Assembly (NCBI RefSeq): GCF_001592365.1 | Contig: NZ_BCWU01000001.1 | Span: 310,001-374,000, forward strand | Origin: Gordonia hydrophobica NBRC 16057 | GTDB lineage: Bacteria > Actinomycetota > Actinomycetes > Mycobacteriales > Mycobacteriaceae | Reading direction: 5' to 3' | DNA length: 64,000 nucleotides | Shown: positions 34,650 through 44,689 of the stretch, in pieces | Position numbering within the stretch: position 1 is the first letter of the stretch | Layout: each line of letters opens with the position of its first letter | The notes under the pieces: model-generated | Seen by the model: the letters and a program-made list of their open reading frames with translations, nothing else | Told to the model about the DNA's origin: nothing | Database searches by the model: none | Made by a program: the position numbers and the translations under genes

Positions 34650-35398
34650 CGCCGCCCCTCTTCTGGGTCGACGAGGTGCCTCGCGCCGGCGATGTCGCAC
34701 TCGTCAGCGGCCCGGAAGGCAGGCATGCGGTCACCGTGACCCGCATCAAGGCGGGTGAGACGGTGATCCTGGGCGACGGCCGCGGAACCACCGCGGTCTG
34801 CGAGGTGCTCAGCGTTGACGGCAAGGACAGGCTCTCCGTCCGCGCCGGACGCGTCGAGTTCGCCGCGCGCGCCCGGCCGGTCGTGACGATTGTGCAGGCG
34901 CTGCCGAAAGCCGAGCGCTCCGAACTCGCCGTGGACCTGATGACCGAGGCGGGCGTCGACGCGATCGTGCCGTGGCAGTCGTCGCGTAGCATCGCGCGCT
35001 GGAGCGGGACCAAAGCCGTCAAGGGCGTCGAGAAATGGCGCACCACCGCGGCGACGGCCGCCAAACAGGCGCGCCGCGCGTGGATCCCGGAGGTCGCCGA
35101 CCTCGCGAACACCACCGACGTCCGCGCCATCGCATCGCGTGCGGTGGCCGACGGGGGAATCGTCGCGCTCCTGCACGAGGACGGCGCGGTCCCGTTCCGC
35201 TCACTCCGCTTCGACGACGTCCCCGAGGTGGTTCTGGTGATCGGTCCCGAGGGTGGGCTGGCCGACGCCGAGATCGCCGACCTCACCGCGCTCGGCGCAC
35301 GCTCGGTGGTGCTGGGTCCGGAAGTGCTGCGGACCGCGGCAGCGGGCGCCGTCGCACTGGGCGCCCTCGGTGCGGTCACCGACCGGTGGGCCCGGTAA
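34646..35398 (+). CDS. rsmE: 16S rRNA m3U1498 methyltransferase
   Basis: SPOUT-class RNA methyltransferase, 250 aa. An N-terminal PUA-like part ([14 protein letters not shown]) precedes the knotted SAM-binding domain with [12 protein letters not shown] and [12 protein letters not shown]. Methylates U1498 of 16S rRNA. ATG 34646 overlaps the dnaJ stop. The hydrolase downstream begins eight bases after the stop. Confidence 0.94.
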   Translation: MTPPLFWVDEVPRAGDVALVSGPEGRHAVTVTRIKAGETVILGDGRGTTAVCEVLSVDGKDRLSVRAGRVEFAARARPVVTIVQALPKAERSELAVDLMTEAGVDAIVPWQSSRSIARWSGTKAVKGVEKWRTTAATAAKQARRAWIPEVADLANTTDVRAIASRAVADGGIVALLHEDGAVPFRSLRFDDVPEVVLVIGPEGGLADAEIADLTALGARSVVLGPEVLRTAAAGAVALGALGAVTDRWAR

Positions 35399-35405
35399 CG
35401 GCATC

Positions 35406-36164
35406 GTGCGACGCAAGAAGATCCGCTACGGGGAGCACGACAGCACCTTCGGACACCTGTATCTGCCCGACGTCGGGCCTGCCGAACGTGCGCCCGTCGT
35501 GGTGCTGGTGCACGGCGGCTACTGGTCGGCGGAGTTCTCGCTGATCGTCTACTCGGCCATCGCCGCCGACCTGGCTCGCCGCGGCGCGGTGGTGTGGAAC
35601 GTGGAATACCGCCGCGTCGAGGAGGACGGCGGCGGCTGGCCGGGCACCGGGCGCGACGTGGTCGCCGCGATCAGCGCGCTCGACGGCCCGGTGGCCGAGC
35701 AACTCGCGATCGCGGGCATTCGGATCGACGCGAAGAACGTCGCCGTCGTCGGACACTCCGCGGGCGGTCAGCTCGCCGTCTGGGCGGTCGCGCAGTTGCA
35801 GGCCGCCACCCAGACCTGCCGAATAGCGACGGTGGTCGCGCAGTCCGCGGTCCTGGACTTCACCGTCGGCGGCAGCGACCGCCCCTCGGTGCAACGGCTG
35901 CTCGGTGCGAGCTTCGCCGAGGCTCCCGAACGATACGCGGCGGCGTCGCCCGCCCACCAGGCGCCGTTCGATGCTTTGGTCGCCGCCATCCACACCGTCG
36001 ACGACGAATCGGTGCCGGTGGAGATGAGCCGCCACTACGTCGCCGACGCCGTCCGACGCGGGCAGCGCGCCGCCCTGTACGAGCTCCCCGACGGCGGCCA
36101 CAACGCCTTCCTCGACACCCGCGGGGCGGCGCACCGGCAGACGTTGCGCGTCATGGGGATCTGA
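35406..36164 (+). CDS. Alpha/beta hydrolase (esterase/kynurenine-formamidase-like)
   Basis: 252-residue hydrolase. VLVHGGYWSAEF holds the HGG(Y)W oxyanion motif typical of the formamidase/carboxylesterase group. VVGHSAGGQLAVW is the nucleophile elbow and ELPDGGHNAFLD the catalytic His. No signal peptide, so cytosolic. Start GTG 35406 lies just after rsmE, probably one transcript. The substrate is not known. Confidence 0.8.
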   Translation: MRRKKIRYGEHDSTFGHLYLPDVGPAERAPVVVLVHGGYWSAEFSLIVYSAIAADLARRGAVVWNVEYRRVEEDGGGWPGTGRDVVAAISALDGPVAEQLAIAGIRIDAKNVAVVGHSAGGQLAVWAVAQLQAATQTCRIATVVAQSAVLDFTVGGSDRPSVQRLLGASFAEAPERYAAASPAHQAPFDALVAAIHTVDDESVPVEMSRHYVADAVRRGQRAALYELPDGGHNAFLDTRGAAHRQTLRVMGI

Positions 36165-36293
36165 TCGCGTGGCCGCCGCGAGGCACGCCGAGGACGCCTC
36201 GGCCGATACTCGGTCGCTCCGTCGCACCTGCGGCGATAGACTCGACACCAGTACACACCACACCAGCCGCACAACCTCGGGAGAGAAATCTTA

Positions 36294-37331
36294 GTGACTG
36301 ACGACAACCGCGACGAGAACACAGACGCCGTGGTGAGTTCGAACATCGAGGTTCCGCAAGACTTAGCGGTGGGGCTGCTGGGGGCGGCCGACGTGAATCT
36401 CCGCATGTTGGAGACACAGCTGCCCGCCAAGATCAATGTGCGCGGCAACCGCATCACCCTGTCTGGATCGGCCGCCGACGTCGCCGCGTCCGAACGTGTG
36501 ATGGTGGAGTTGATGCGCGTGGTCCGCGGCGGCACCACGCTGACGCCGGACCTGGTCCGGCAGAGCCTCTCGATCCTGGCCGCCGGTGATTCCGAGACGC
36601 CTGCCGACGTGTTGAGCCTCGACATCCTCTCGCGACGCGGCCGGGTGATCCGCCCCAAGACGCTGAACCAGAAGCGCTACGTGGATGCGATCGACAAGAA
36701 CACGATCGTCTTCGGGCTCGGTCCCGCGGGCACCGGCAAGACCTATCTCGCGATGGCCAAAGCAGTGCAGGCGTTGCAGGCCAAGGAGGTCAGCCGCATC
36801 ATCCTGACCCGGCCGGCCGTCGAGGCGGGGGAGAAGCTCGGCTTCCTGCCCGGCACCCTGCACCAGAAGATCGACCCGTATCTGCGTCCGCTGTACGACG
36901 CCCTCCACGACATGATGGACCCGGAGGCGATCCCGAAGCTGATGGAGGCCGGCGTCATCGAAGTGGCACCGCTGGCCTTCATGCGCGGTCGGACCATCAA
37001 CGATTCGTTCATCATCCTCGACGAGGCGCAGAACACCACCGCCGAGCAGATGAAGATGTTCCTCACCCGCCTCGGTTTCGGCGCCAAGATCGTCGTCACC
37101 GGCGACGTGACCCAGGTGGACCTGCCGGGCGGCAAACAGTCGGGTCTGCGGGTGGCCGCGCGCATCCTCGACGGGATCGACGACATCCACTTCGCGAACC
37201 TGACCAGCGCCGACGTGGTCCGCCACAAGCTGGTCGCCGACATCGTCGAAGCGTACGGCCGGCACGAGGAAGCCGGGAACCGGAGCATGCGGCGCGACGG
37301 ACTGCGCCGTTCGAGCGGGAGTCGCCGATGA
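36294..37331 (+). CDS. phoH: PhoH-like ATPase
   Basis: 345-residue cytosolic ATPase. A small N-terminal KH-like part ([14 protein letters not shown]) precedes the PhoH ATPase domain with Walker A GPAGTGKT at 143-150, and [11 protein letters not shown] as Walker B. PhoH proteins pair with YbeY in RNA metabolism, and ybeY follows here with a 4-base overlap. GTG 36294 has a GGGAGAG site. The 36165-36293 gap holds the leader only. Confidence 0.93.
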   Translation: MTDDNRDENTDAVVSSNIEVPQDLAVGLLGAADVNLRMLETQLPAKINVRGNRITLSGSAADVAASERVMVELMRVVRGGTTLTPDLVRQSLSILAAGDSETPADVLSLDILSRRGRVIRPKTLNQKRYVDAIDKNTIVFGLGPAGTGKTYLAMAKAVQALQAKEVSRIILTRPAVEAGEKLGFLPGTLHQKIDPYLRPLYDALHDMMDPEAIPKLMEAGVIEVAPLAFMRGRTINDSFIILDEAQNTTAEQMKMFLTRLGFGAKIVVTGDVTQVDLPGGKQSGLRVAARILDGIDDIHFANLTSADVVRHKLVADIVEAYGRHEEAGNRSMRRDGLRRSSGSRR

Positions 37332-37870
37332 GCATCGAACTGTTCAACGAGTCGGGCGTCGACGTCCCCGAGCAGCTGATCATCGAAGCGGCGCGCTTCG
37401 CGATGCGTCGGATGGAGGTCCACGCGGGCGCGGAACTCTCGATCCAGCTCATCGACTCCGACTCGATGGCCGAACTGCACGTGCAGTGGATGGACCTGCC
37501 CGGCCCCACCGATGTGATGAGCTTCCCGATGGACGAGCTCACCCCGGGCGGGCGGCCCGACGCCGACGATCCCGGACCGGCCATGCTCGGCGACATCGTG
37601 CTCTGCCCGGAGTTCGCGGCGGAGCAGGCGAAGTCGCAGCGGCACAGCTTCGAGCACGAGCTCGCCGTCCTCACCGTGCACGGCGTGCTGCATCTGCTCG
37701 GCTTCGACCACGCCGAACCGGACGAGGAACGCGAGATGTTCGGTCTGCAGGGGCAGATCATCACCGACTGGTACTCCGCGCGCGATGACCGCAAGCGGTT
37801 CCTGGAGCAGGCGGCGCGCGACACCCGGCTGCTGGGCGACATCGGATTCGCCGATCGAGAGGGCCGCTAG
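37328..37870 (+). CDS. ybeY: Endoribonuclease YbeY (rRNA maturation factor)
   Basis: Zinc endoribonuclease for 16S rRNA 3'-end processing, 180 aa. The metal motif [11 protein letters not shown] is at 118-128, giving the three zinc His. [14 protein letters not shown] is the other conserved stretch. ATG 37328 overlaps phoH (ATGA); the transporter-like gene follows after three bases. Confidence 0.96.
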   Translation: MSIELFNESGVDVPEQLIIEAARFAMRRMEVHAGAELSIQLIDSDSMAELHVQWMDLPGPTDVMSFPMDELTPGGRPDADDPGPAMLGDIVLCPEFAAEQAKSQRHSFEHELAVLTVHGVLHLLGFDHAEPDEEREMFGLQGQIITDWYSARDDRKRFLEQAARDTRLLGDIGFADREGR

Positions 37871-37873
37871 GGA

Positions 37874-39214
37874 ATGTCGCCGATGCTCAGCGACATCGTC
37901 TACCTGTGCGTCGTCGCACTGCTGACTGCGCTCGCGGCCCTGTTCGCCGCCACCGACGCGGCGCTCGCGACCGTCTCCGTCGCACGGATCGACGACCTCC
38001 TCAAGGACGGTCGTGCCGGTGCCCGGCGGCTTCGCGTCGTCGTCGACCAACGCGCCACCTACGTCAGCCTCGCCGTCCTGCTCCGCGTGCTGTGCGAGAT
38101 CGCGGCCACCGCGCTCGTCGCCGTCCTCACCGTCAACGCCTTCGGCACCGGCTGGGGGATCGGGATCACCGTCGTCGCGATGACGATCGTCTCGTTCGTC
38201 GCGGTCGGCGTCGGCCCACGCACGCTCGGCAGACAGAACGCGTACTCCATCTCGCTGGTCGCCGCCCCGATCCTCACCGCTGTCGGCGTGCTGCTGCGGC
38301 CGGTCACCCGCGTCCTCATCATCACCGGCAACGCGCTCACCCCGGGCAAGGGATACCGCAACGGTCCGTTCGCCACCGAAGTCGAGGTCCGCGAGGTGGT
38401 CGACATGGCGCAGGAGCACGGGATCGTCGAACCGTACGAACGTCGGATGATCCAGTCGGTCTTCGAGTTCGGCGACACCGACGCCCGCGAGGTGATGGTC
38501 CCGCGCCCGGAGATGATCTGGATCGAGAACGACAAGTCGGCGGCGCAGGCCATGAGCCTGGCCGTCCGGTCCGGGCACTCCCGCATCCCCGTCATCGGCG
38601 AGAATCCCGACGATGTGCTCGGCGTGGTCTACCTCAAAGACGTCGTCGAACGACTGCTGCCGCAATTGTCGAGCGCGGCCAGCGGCATCACCGTCGACGC
38701 CGTGATGCGCGAACCCGAGTTCGTGCCCGACTCCAAACCGCTCGACGACGTCCTCGCCGACATGCAGGCCAAACGGAATCACATGGCGCTGCTGGTGGAC
38801 GAGTACGGCGGGATCGCCGGGCTCGTCACCATCGAGGACGTTCTCGAGGAGATCGTCGGCGAGATCTCCGACGAGTACGACACCGATGAGATCGCGCCGA
38901 TCGAGGAGATCTCCGACGGCGTCTACCGGGTCTCGTCGCGACTGCCGGTGGAGGACCTGGAAGAGCTGTTCGACGTCGAGATCGACCTGGACCTCGACGA
39001 CGTCGACACCGTCGGCGGGCTGCTGGCGCTGCGCCTGGGACGGGTGCCGCTGCCGGGCGCCAAGGTGAAGGTCGACGGTCTGCGGATGACCGCAGAGGGC
39101 GGACCCAACCGCCTCGGCCGCCAACGCATCACGAGCGTCGTCGTGCGGCGCACCAAGAAGGCCGCCGCCGCAGTCGAGGCCGCCGACGTCGAGAAGGAGC
39201 CCGATGACGCTTGA
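37874..39214 (+). CDS. CorC/HlyC-type CBS-domain membrane protein
   Basis: 446-residue membrane protein. DUF21-type helices fill residues 1-155. A CBS pair follows ([53 protein letters not shown]), and last a CorC_HlyC domain ([19 protein letters not shown]). Such proteins are linked to magnesium or cobalt efflux rather than haemolysis. Sits in the phoH-ybeY-era operon as in mycobacteria (Rv2366c). Its end overlaps the next start by 11 bases. Confidence 0.9.
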   Translation: MSPMLSDIVYLCVVALLTALAALFAATDAALATVSVARIDDLLKDGRAGARRLRVVVDQRATYVSLAVLLRVLCEIAATALVAVLTVNAFGTGWGIGITVVAMTIVSFVAVGVGPRTLGRQNAYSISLVAAPILTAVGVLLRPVTRVLIITGNALTPGKGYRNGPFATEVEVREVVDMAQEHGIVEPYERRMIQSVFEFGDTDAREVMVPRPEMIWIENDKSAAQAMSLAVRSGHSRIPVIGENPDDVLGVVYLKDVVERLLPQLSSAASGITVDAVMREPEFVPDSKPLDDVLADMQAKRNHMALLVDEYGGIAGLVTIEDVLEEIVGEISDEYDTDEIAPIEEISDGVYRVSSRLPVEDLEELFDVEIDLDLDDVDTVGGLLALRLGRVPLPGAKVKVDGLRMTAEGGPNRLGRQRITSVVVRRTKKAAAAVEAADVEKEPDDA

Positions 39215-39524
39215 CGACGAAGACGGCAAGCTGCTGATCCTGGCGCGCGGAGCGGCCGGACGGGTCGGCGGCGGACAGGGCGCCGCCGTGCGTGACGCGG
39301 ATGGTCGTACGTACACCGGCGCCCCCGTCGACCGGACGCACCTGACGTTGACCGCACTCCAGGTCGCGGTCGCGACAGCTCTCGCCAGCGGTGCGCCCGG
39401 ATTCGAGGCGGCACTGCTGTTCGGCGGCAGCGCCGACGATGTCGGCGTCGCCCTGCTGCACGAGATTTCCCCGGCCGCGACGGTGATCGTCACCGATCCC
39501 GCCGGCCATGTGAAGGAGAACTGA
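39204..39524 (+). CDS. Cytidine-deaminase-like fold protein without zinc ligands
   Basis: 106-residue protein at the place of Rv2365c. The strand-helix pattern ([46 protein letters not shown]) resembles a cytidine deaminase fold. The His-Ala-Glu and Pro-Cys-x-x-Cys zinc motifs are not there, so it should not be an active deaminase. Overlaps corC-like by 11 bases and precedes era by three. A structural or regulatory role is possible; none is known to me. Confidence 0.7.
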   Translation: MTLDDEDGKLLILARGAAGRVGGGQGAAVRDADGRTYTGAPVDRTHLTLTALQVAVATALASGAPGFEAALLFGGSADDVGVALLHEISPAATVIVTDPAGHVKEN

Positions 39525-39527
39525 GCC

Positions 39528-40451
39528 GTGACCGATTCTGCTGAGACGAACCGCGACGGGACGTTCCGTTCCGGCTTCGTGTGCTTTGTGGGCCGCCCCA
39601 ACACCGGCAAGTCGACGCTCACCAATGCGCTCGTCGGCGACAAGGTCGCGATCACCTCCAACCGGCCGCAGACCACCCGCCACACCATCCGTGGCATCGT
39701 GAACCGCCCCGACGCGCAGCTGATCCTGGTCGACACCCCCGGGCTGCACAAGCCGCGCACCCTGCTCGGACAGCGGCTCAACGACCTGGTCCGCGAGACC
39801 TACTCCGAGGTCGACGTCATCGGCGTCTGCATCCCCGCCGACGAGGCGATCGGGCCCGGCGACCGGCGCATCATCGACGAGATCATGGCGACCACGCCGC
39901 GCACCCGCAAGGTCGGCATCGTCACCAAGATCGACCGGGTGAGCCCGGACAAGGTGGCCGAGCGGCTGATGGAACTGTCGACCATCATGGGGCCCGACGC
40001 CGAAGTGGTGCCGTGCTCGGCCAAGTCCGGCAAGCAGCTCGACGTGCTCGGCGACGTGCTGGTCTCCCTCTGCGAGGAGGGCCCGGCGTTCTATCCCGAC
40101 GGCGAACTGACCGACGAGCCCGAACAGGTGCTGATGGCCGAGTTCATCCGCGAAGCGGCTCTCGAGGGCATCCGCGACGAGCTCCCGCATTCGCTCGCCG
40201 TGGTCATCGAAGAGGTGATCCCGCGCGACGACTCCGACCTCGTCGACGTCCACGCCATCCTCTTCGTGGAGCGCGACTCGCAGAAGGGCATCATCATCGG
40301 TCGCAAGGGCGCTCGACTGAAGGAGGTCGGGACCACCGCCCGCGCTCAGATCGAACGCTTGCTGGGCACCAGGATCTACCTCGACCTGCACGTGAAGGTC
40401 GCCAAGGACTGGCAGCGCGATCCGAAACAGTTGGGCCGCTTGGGATTCTAA
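39528..40451 (+). CDS. era: GTPase Era
   Basis: Ribosome-assembly GTPase of 307 aa. G1 GRPNTGKST at 22-30, ITSNRPQTTRHTIRG (G2), DTPGLHKPR (G3), TKIDRV (G4). The C-terminal KH domain (KGIIIGRKGARLKEVG) binds 16S rRNA 3'-end. GTG 39528. Last gene of the operon; no hairpin is seen before the convergent gene at 40498. Confidence 0.96.
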   Translation: MTDSAETNRDGTFRSGFVCFVGRPNTGKSTLTNALVGDKVAITSNRPQTTRHTIRGIVNRPDAQLILVDTPGLHKPRTLLGQRLNDLVRETYSEVDVIGVCIPADEAIGPGDRRIIDEIMATTPRTRKVGIVTKIDRVSPDKVAERLMELSTIMGPDAEVVPCSAKSGKQLDVLGDVLVSLCEEGPAFYPDGELTDEPEQVLMAEFIREAALEGIRDELPHSLAVVIEEVIPRDDSDLVDVHAILFVERDSQKGIIIGRKGARLKEVGTTARAQIERLLGTRIYLDLHVKVAKDWQRDPKQLGRLGF

Positions 40452-40497
40452 GGCATGTCTCCCAGTGGTGGTGGTCCCACGGTCAATCACCGAGAGG

Positions 40498-41373
40498 TCA
40501 GGAGGGCGCCAGCGCGATGCCGGTGATCTTCTCGCCCAGATCGACCACCACGCGGTCGCCGGTGCCGTCGAGCGTGACCGCCCGAATGGTGCCGCCCAGG
40601 TCCGACACGTACGCGGTGCCTGCGGCGACGTCGACGGCCAGACCGATCGCCTCCTGCAGCCCGCGCGCCAGGATCTCCGGTTCGGCGCCCCGCTGCCCGA
40701 GCGCGGGGATCGGCGCGCGGTTGAGCGTGTTCCCGTCAGGCTCGGCGCCCCGATCGGTCCAGTACAGGTAGCCGTCGGCCACGGCCAGATCGATGGGTTC
40801 GGGCCGCGCGTCCCACAGCAGTTCCACATCGGTGCGGGGGCCTGCGGGCCCGACGAGCCCGGCGCGGAAGATGCGCCCGCGCCCGCCCTTCGACGGACCC
40901 TTCTGCGTCCAGTACAGGTGGCCGCCATCCACCGCGACGCCCACGCAGTCGGCCATGCCGTCGGGCTCGGGGGCGTTCACGACCTCCTCGACGCGGTCGG
41001 ACCCGTCGAGCAGACACGACGACACCCGACGGCCCTCGCGGTCGCTCCAGTACAGGCGCACGCCGTCGGACGCCACCTGCTTGCCGGTGACGATGGCGCC
41101 GGGCGGCAGCAGATCGCGGCGGCCGCGGCCGTCGAGCCCGATCGCGTGCAGACCGCCGTCGGCGGCGGAGTAGTCGAACTTCGCCTCGCCCTCCACGCCG
41201 GGGCGGATCGCGGGCTTGCCCATCGTGGTCCAGTAGACGGTGCCGTCGACCACCGCGACGCCGTCCGGACAGTAGGCGCCGTCGCGCGCGAGGAGGGTGT
41301 GCACCGTCCCGTCGGCCGCGTCGACTCGGTAGATGCTGCGCGAAGCGAGGCCGAGCGCGATCACTGCGGTCAT
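40498..41373 (-). CDS. YWTD-type beta-propeller protein
   Basis: 291-residue protein made of repeats: VYWTTMG, LYWSDREG, LYWTQKG, LYWTDRG, each at the end of a 45-50 residue unit, plus related strands at both ends. This is the YWTD motif of LDL-receptor class B propellers, which gives a six-bladed wheel. Bacterial versions have few known roles. There is no signal peptide, so it is probably cytosolic. ATG 41373; convergent with era, and divergent from the hydrolase at 41460 with an 86-base gap. Confidence 0.75.
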   Translation of the reverse strand: MTAVIALGLASRSIYRVDAADGTVHTLLARDGAYCPDGVAVVDGTVYWTTMGKPAIRPGVEGEAKFDYSAADGGLHAIGLDGRGRRDLLPPGAIVTGKQVASDGVRLYWSDREGRRVSSCLLDGSDRVEEVVNAPEPDGMADCVGVAVDGGHLYWTQKGPSKGGRGRIFRAGLVGPAGPRTDVELLWDARPEPIDLAVADGYLYWTDRGAEPDGNTLNRAPIPALGQRGAEPEILARGLQEAIGLAVDVAAGTAYVSDLGGTIRAVTLDGTGDRVVVDLGEKITGIALAPS

Positions 41374-41459
41374 GGGGCCACTCCTGTCGCCGAGACGGAT
41401 GGACTTCCGAGAGTAGTCGGACCCTCGACATCGGCGCGGAACTGCGCAACGATCAATGG

Positions 41460-42290
41460 ATGGGGAGCGTTGAGCTGGAAGCGGGAACCATCGACTACCT
41501 CGACACCGGGGGAGACGGTCCCGTCCTCCTGTTCGGGCACGGTCTGCTGATGAATCGGACGCAGTGGCGGCGGGTGATTCCGCTGCTCGACGACTACCGC
41601 TGCATCGCTCCCACGCGGCCGCTCGGCGCGCAACGGCAGCCGATGAACCCGGCGGCCGATCTCAGTCACGCCGGGCAGGCGCGGATCATCGCCGACTTCA
41701 TGGACGCACTGGACCTGCACGACGTCACGCTGATCCTCAACGACTGGGGCGGCGGCCAGTTCGTGGTCTCCGAGGGACGTGACGAGCGGCTGGCACGCAT
41801 GGTGCTGGCCTCCTGCGAGGCGTACGACAACTTCCCGCCCAAAGCCGCCCGACCCGCCGCGCTCCTGTGCCGGGTGCCCGGCGGCACCTGGCTCCTGACG
41901 CGCCTGACGCGGCTGTCGTTGTTCCGCCACGGCCGCCCCGCGTACGGGGGACTGGCGCAGGGGCGGATCCCGGACGCGGTGATGGACGACTGGTTCAGCC
42001 ACGCCTTCGACGACGCCGCCATCCGCCGCGATCTCCGCAAGTTCGTGACCGGCACCCCGCCGTCGAACGTCCTGCTGGACTGGCACCGGCAGGTCGTCTC
42101 GTTCGACCGCCCGGTGCTGCTGCTGTGGGCCACCGAGGATCGGATGATGCCGGTGGAGCATGCGCGGCAGATGGTCGACGAGTTCCCGAACGCGACGCTG
42201 GTGGAGGTCGCCGACTCCGGCACTCTCATCGGCGAGGACCAGCCCGAGCGGTTCGCCGCGGAGCTGCGCGCGTTCGTCGGCGCCGCCTGA
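41460..42290 (+). CDS. Alpha/beta hydrolase, Asp-nucleophile type with His replaced
   Basis: 276-residue hydrolase fold similar to haloalkane dehalogenases and epoxide hydrolases. Oxyanion strand LLFGHGLLMNRTQW. The elbow LILNDWGGGQF has Asp where serine hydrolases have Ser. LLLWATEDRMMP would carry the acid. The catalytic His expected in G-H-x-x-x-E-D-x-P is Thr here (SGTLIGEDQPE). It may be inactive as a hydrolase or use a different base. Its substrate is unknown. ATG 41460; recO follows 45 bases on. Confidence 0.78.
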   Translation: MGSVELEAGTIDYLDTGGDGPVLLFGHGLLMNRTQWRRVIPLLDDYRCIAPTRPLGAQRQPMNPAADLSHAGQARIIADFMDALDLHDVTLILNDWGGGQFVVSEGRDERLARMVLASCEAYDNFPPKAARPAALLCRVPGGTWLLTRLTRLSLFRHGRPAYGGLAQGRIPDAVMDDWFSHAFDDAAIRRDLRKFVTGTPPSNVLLDWHRQVVSFDRPVLLLWATEDRMMPVEHARQMVDEFPNATLVEVADSGTLIGEDQPERFAAELRAFVGAA

Positions 42291-42335
42291 GCGTGGCCGC
42301 TGGGAGTTGTCAGGACGCGGTGACACAATGGGTCA

Positions 42336-43127
42336 GTGAGGTTCTATCGGGATGAAGGCGTCGTGCTGCGCCAGCACAAGCTGGGCGAGGCCGATCGCAT
42401 CATCACCTTCCTCACTGCCGAGCACGGACTGGTGCGCGCCGTCGCGAAGGGCGTGCGTCGGACCCGCTCCAAGTTCGGCGCGCGGCTGGAACCGTTCGCG
42501 CACGTCGACGTGCACTTCTATCCCGGCCGGAACCTCGACGTCATCACGCAGGTCGACAGTCTGCACGCGTTCAGCGACGACATCGTCGCCGACTACGGCC
42601 GATACACCACCGCGTGCGCCGTCCTCGAGACCGCCGAGCGGCTCGCAGGCGAAGAACGGGCGCCCGCCCAGCACCTGCATCGGTTGACCGTCGGCGCGCT
42701 GCAGGCGCTCGCCGAGGACCGGCGGGAGCGGCAGTTGATCCTCGATGCATTTCTGTTGCGGGCGATGTCGGCGGCCGGGTGGATGCCTGCACTGACGGTG
42801 TGTGCGCGGTGCGCCCAGGCCGGACCGCATCGTGCGTTCCACGTCGCTGCGGGCGGCGCGGTGTGCGTGCACTGTCGTCCCGCGGGGGCGGCGACCCCGT
42901 CGGTCGGGGTGCTGGATCTGATGGAGGCGCTGGCGCGCGGGCAGTGGGAGCACGTCGCCCTCGCCACCGACTCTCAGCGCAGGCAGGCCACCGGCCTCAC
43001 CGCGGCGCACCTGCAGTGGCATCTGGAACGACAGCTGCGGACCTTGCCGCTCATCGAACGGCAGGCGCCGCATAGGCTGATCGAGCGTTCCGCACGCCCC
43101 GACACCACCGTCACCGAGACCGCATGA
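42336..43127 (+). CDS. recO: DNA repair protein RecO
   Basis: Recombination mediator that loads RecA with RecR, 263 aa. N-terminal OB fold ([21 protein letters not shown]), helical domain, and the zinc cysteines CARC and CVHC in the middle. GTG 42336 is the start. uppS follows 13 bases after, as in mycobacteria. Confidence 0.94.
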   Translation: MRFYRDEGVVLRQHKLGEADRIITFLTAEHGLVRAVAKGVRRTRSKFGARLEPFAHVDVHFYPGRNLDVITQVDSLHAFSDDIVADYGRYTTACAVLETAERLAGEERAPAQHLHRLTVGALQALAEDRRERQLILDAFLLRAMSAAGWMPALTVCARCAQAGPHRAFHVAAGGAVCVHCRPAGAATPSVGVLDLMEALARGQWEHVALATDSQRRQATGLTAAHLQWHLERQLRTLPLIERQAPHRLIERSARPDTTVTETA

Positions 43128-43140
43128 AAGGCCGGACCTG

Positions 43141-43941
43141 ATGGCTCGCCTCATTCGTCGCGCAAAGTCCGCGTCCGCTCCCGTCGCGGTGCGTCCGCCG
43201 GACCCGCATCCGTCCGGCGCCACCCCGCCGGAGATTCCGCCGGAGCTGGTGCCCAAGCACATCGCGCTGGTGATGGACGGGAACGGCCGGTGGGCGCAGG
43301 AGCGGGGGCTGCCGCGCACCGAGGGACACAAGCGCGGCGAGGCGGTCCTGATGGACGCGGTCTGCGGGTGCATCGAGATGGGCGTGACGCATCTGTCCGC
43401 CTACGCGTTCTCCACGGAGAACTGGTCCCGAAGTCCGGACGAGGTCAAGTTCCTCATGGGATTCAACCGCGACGTGATCCACCGTCGTCGCGACGAGATG
43501 AACGAGATGGGCGTCCGGGTCCGCTGGGCCGGGCGCCGGCCCAAGCTGTGGCGCAGCGTGATCAAGGAACTCGAGATCGCCGAGGAGTTGACCAAGCACA
43601 ACTCGGTCATGACGCTGACCATGTGCGTCAACTATGGCGGTCGTGCGGAGATCGCCGACGCCGCACGGGAGATCGCGCGTCGCGCGGCACGCGGGGAGAT
43701 CGATCCCGAGCGCATCAGCGAGGCGAGTTTCGCGAAGTACCTCGACGAGCCGGACATGCCCGATGTGGATCTGTTCCTCCGTCCCTCCGGCGAGCAGCGG
43801 CTGTCGAACTTCCTGCTGTGGCAGAGTGCGTACGCCGAGATGGTCTATCAGGAGAAGCTGTTCCCCGACTTCGACCGCCGCGATCTCTGGGCCGCCTGCC
43901 TGGAGTACGCCAAGCGCGACCGGAGGTTCGGCAGCGCTTAG
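43141..43941 (+). CDS. uppS: Long-chain polyprenyl diphosphate synthase (UppS, decaprenyl type)
   Basis: Cis-prenyltransferase of 266 aa that makes the lipid carrier for cell-wall synthesis. [22 protein letters not shown] (from about 45) holds the catalytic Asp and phosphate-binding residues. [11 protein letters not shown] and [20 protein letters not shown] are further family motifs. Place after recO matches mycobacterial Rv2361c, which makes decaprenyl diphosphate; chain length is inferred from that. ATG 43141. Confidence 0.94.
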   Translation: MARLIRRAKSASAPVAVRPPDPHPSGATPPEIPPELVPKHIALVMDGNGRWAQERGLPRTEGHKRGEAVLMDAVCGCIEMGVTHLSAYAFSTENWSRSPDEVKFLMGFNRDVIHRRRDEMNEMGVRVRWAGRRPKLWRSVIKELEIAEELTKHNSVMTLTMCVNYGGRAEIADAAREIARRAARGEIDPERISEASFAKYLDEPDMPDVDLFLRPSGEQRLSNFLLWQSAYAEMVYQEKLFPDFDRRDLWAACLEYAKRDRRFGSA

Positions 43942-43954
43942 CGCAGGAGGATTC

Positions 43955-44689
43955 TCAGTCGTCGCTCGCCGTGTGGAACTGCGACAGGATCTCGACCAGC
44001 TGCTCTTCGAATCCGATGGAGGTGATTCCGGCGTCGGACAGCGGTCCGCTGCCGTTCTCCACCTCGAGCAGCGCCAGCACGATGTGCTCGGTTCCGATGT
44101 AGTTGTGGCCCAGGCGAAGTGACTGTCGGAATGTCAGCTCCAGGACCTTGCGGGCGTCGGCGTCGTAGGGGATCAGCTCGGGTGTCTCGCCAGCGCGCGG
44201 CAGCGCGGCCTTCGCTGCCGAGGTCAGCGCGTCGCCGTCGGCGCCCAGTTTGGTCAGAAGTGTGACGGCCAGCGAGTCGCGGTCGTCGAGCAGTCCGAGC
44301 AGTAGGTGGAGCGGAGTGACTTCCGCGCTGCCCGTTGCCTTCGCATGATTGTGTGCGGCAGCCGCGACGTTGCGGGCTCGCGGGGTGAAGTTGTTGAAGC
44401 CCTGTCTCGGATCGAGGTCGTCGCCGGTGCCCGGATCCTTCGGGGAGAAGCGCTTCGCGACCGCCTGTTTGCTGACACCCATGCTGGTGCCGATCTGCGT
44501 CCACGACGCGCCGGTACGGCGCGCCTGGTCGACGAAGTGGCCGATCAGGTGATCGGAGACCTCGCCGAGATGGTCGGAAGCGAGGACCGCGTCGGCCAGT
44601 TGGTCCAGCGGGTCGTCGTGCACCTTCTTGATGGCGGCGATGAGGTCGTCGAGTCGGACGGTGGGGGTGATGGGAGTGTTGTCTGCCAT
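43955..44689 (-). CDS. Clp N-domain protein with N-terminal helix-turn-helix
   Basis: 244-residue protein. An N-terminal helix-turn-helix (RRTGASWTQIGTSMGVSKQAVAKRF, about residues 57-81) resembles sigma-region-4. Two Clp N-terminal repeats follow (FTPRARNVAAAAHNHA... and IPYDADARKVLELTF...). There is no ATPase domain. Such proteins are probably transcription regulators that bind Clp-type ligands or adaptors. ATG 44689 lies one base from a palindrome pair that is a plausible autoregulatory site. Convergent with uppS. Confidence 0.83.
   Translation of the reverse strand: MADNTPITPTVRLDDLIAAIKKVHDDPLDQLADAVLASDHLGEVSDHLIGHFVDQARRTGASWTQIGTSMGVSKQAVAKRFSPKDPGTGDDLDPRQGFNNFTPRARNVAAAAHNHAKATGSAEVTPLHLLLGLLDDRDSLAVTLLTKLGADGDALTSAAKAALPRAGETPELIPYDADARKVLELTFRQSLRLGHNYIGTEHIVLALLEVENGSGPLSDAGITSIGFEEQLVEILSQFHTASDD

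Noticed and set aside
36743-39781. Very long open frame (1012 codons) on the minus strand over phoH-ybeY-corC
   Set aside because: It lies fully opposite well-identified genes, has no domain, and is rich in Arg/Pro/Asp as expected of antisense frames in GC-rich DNA.
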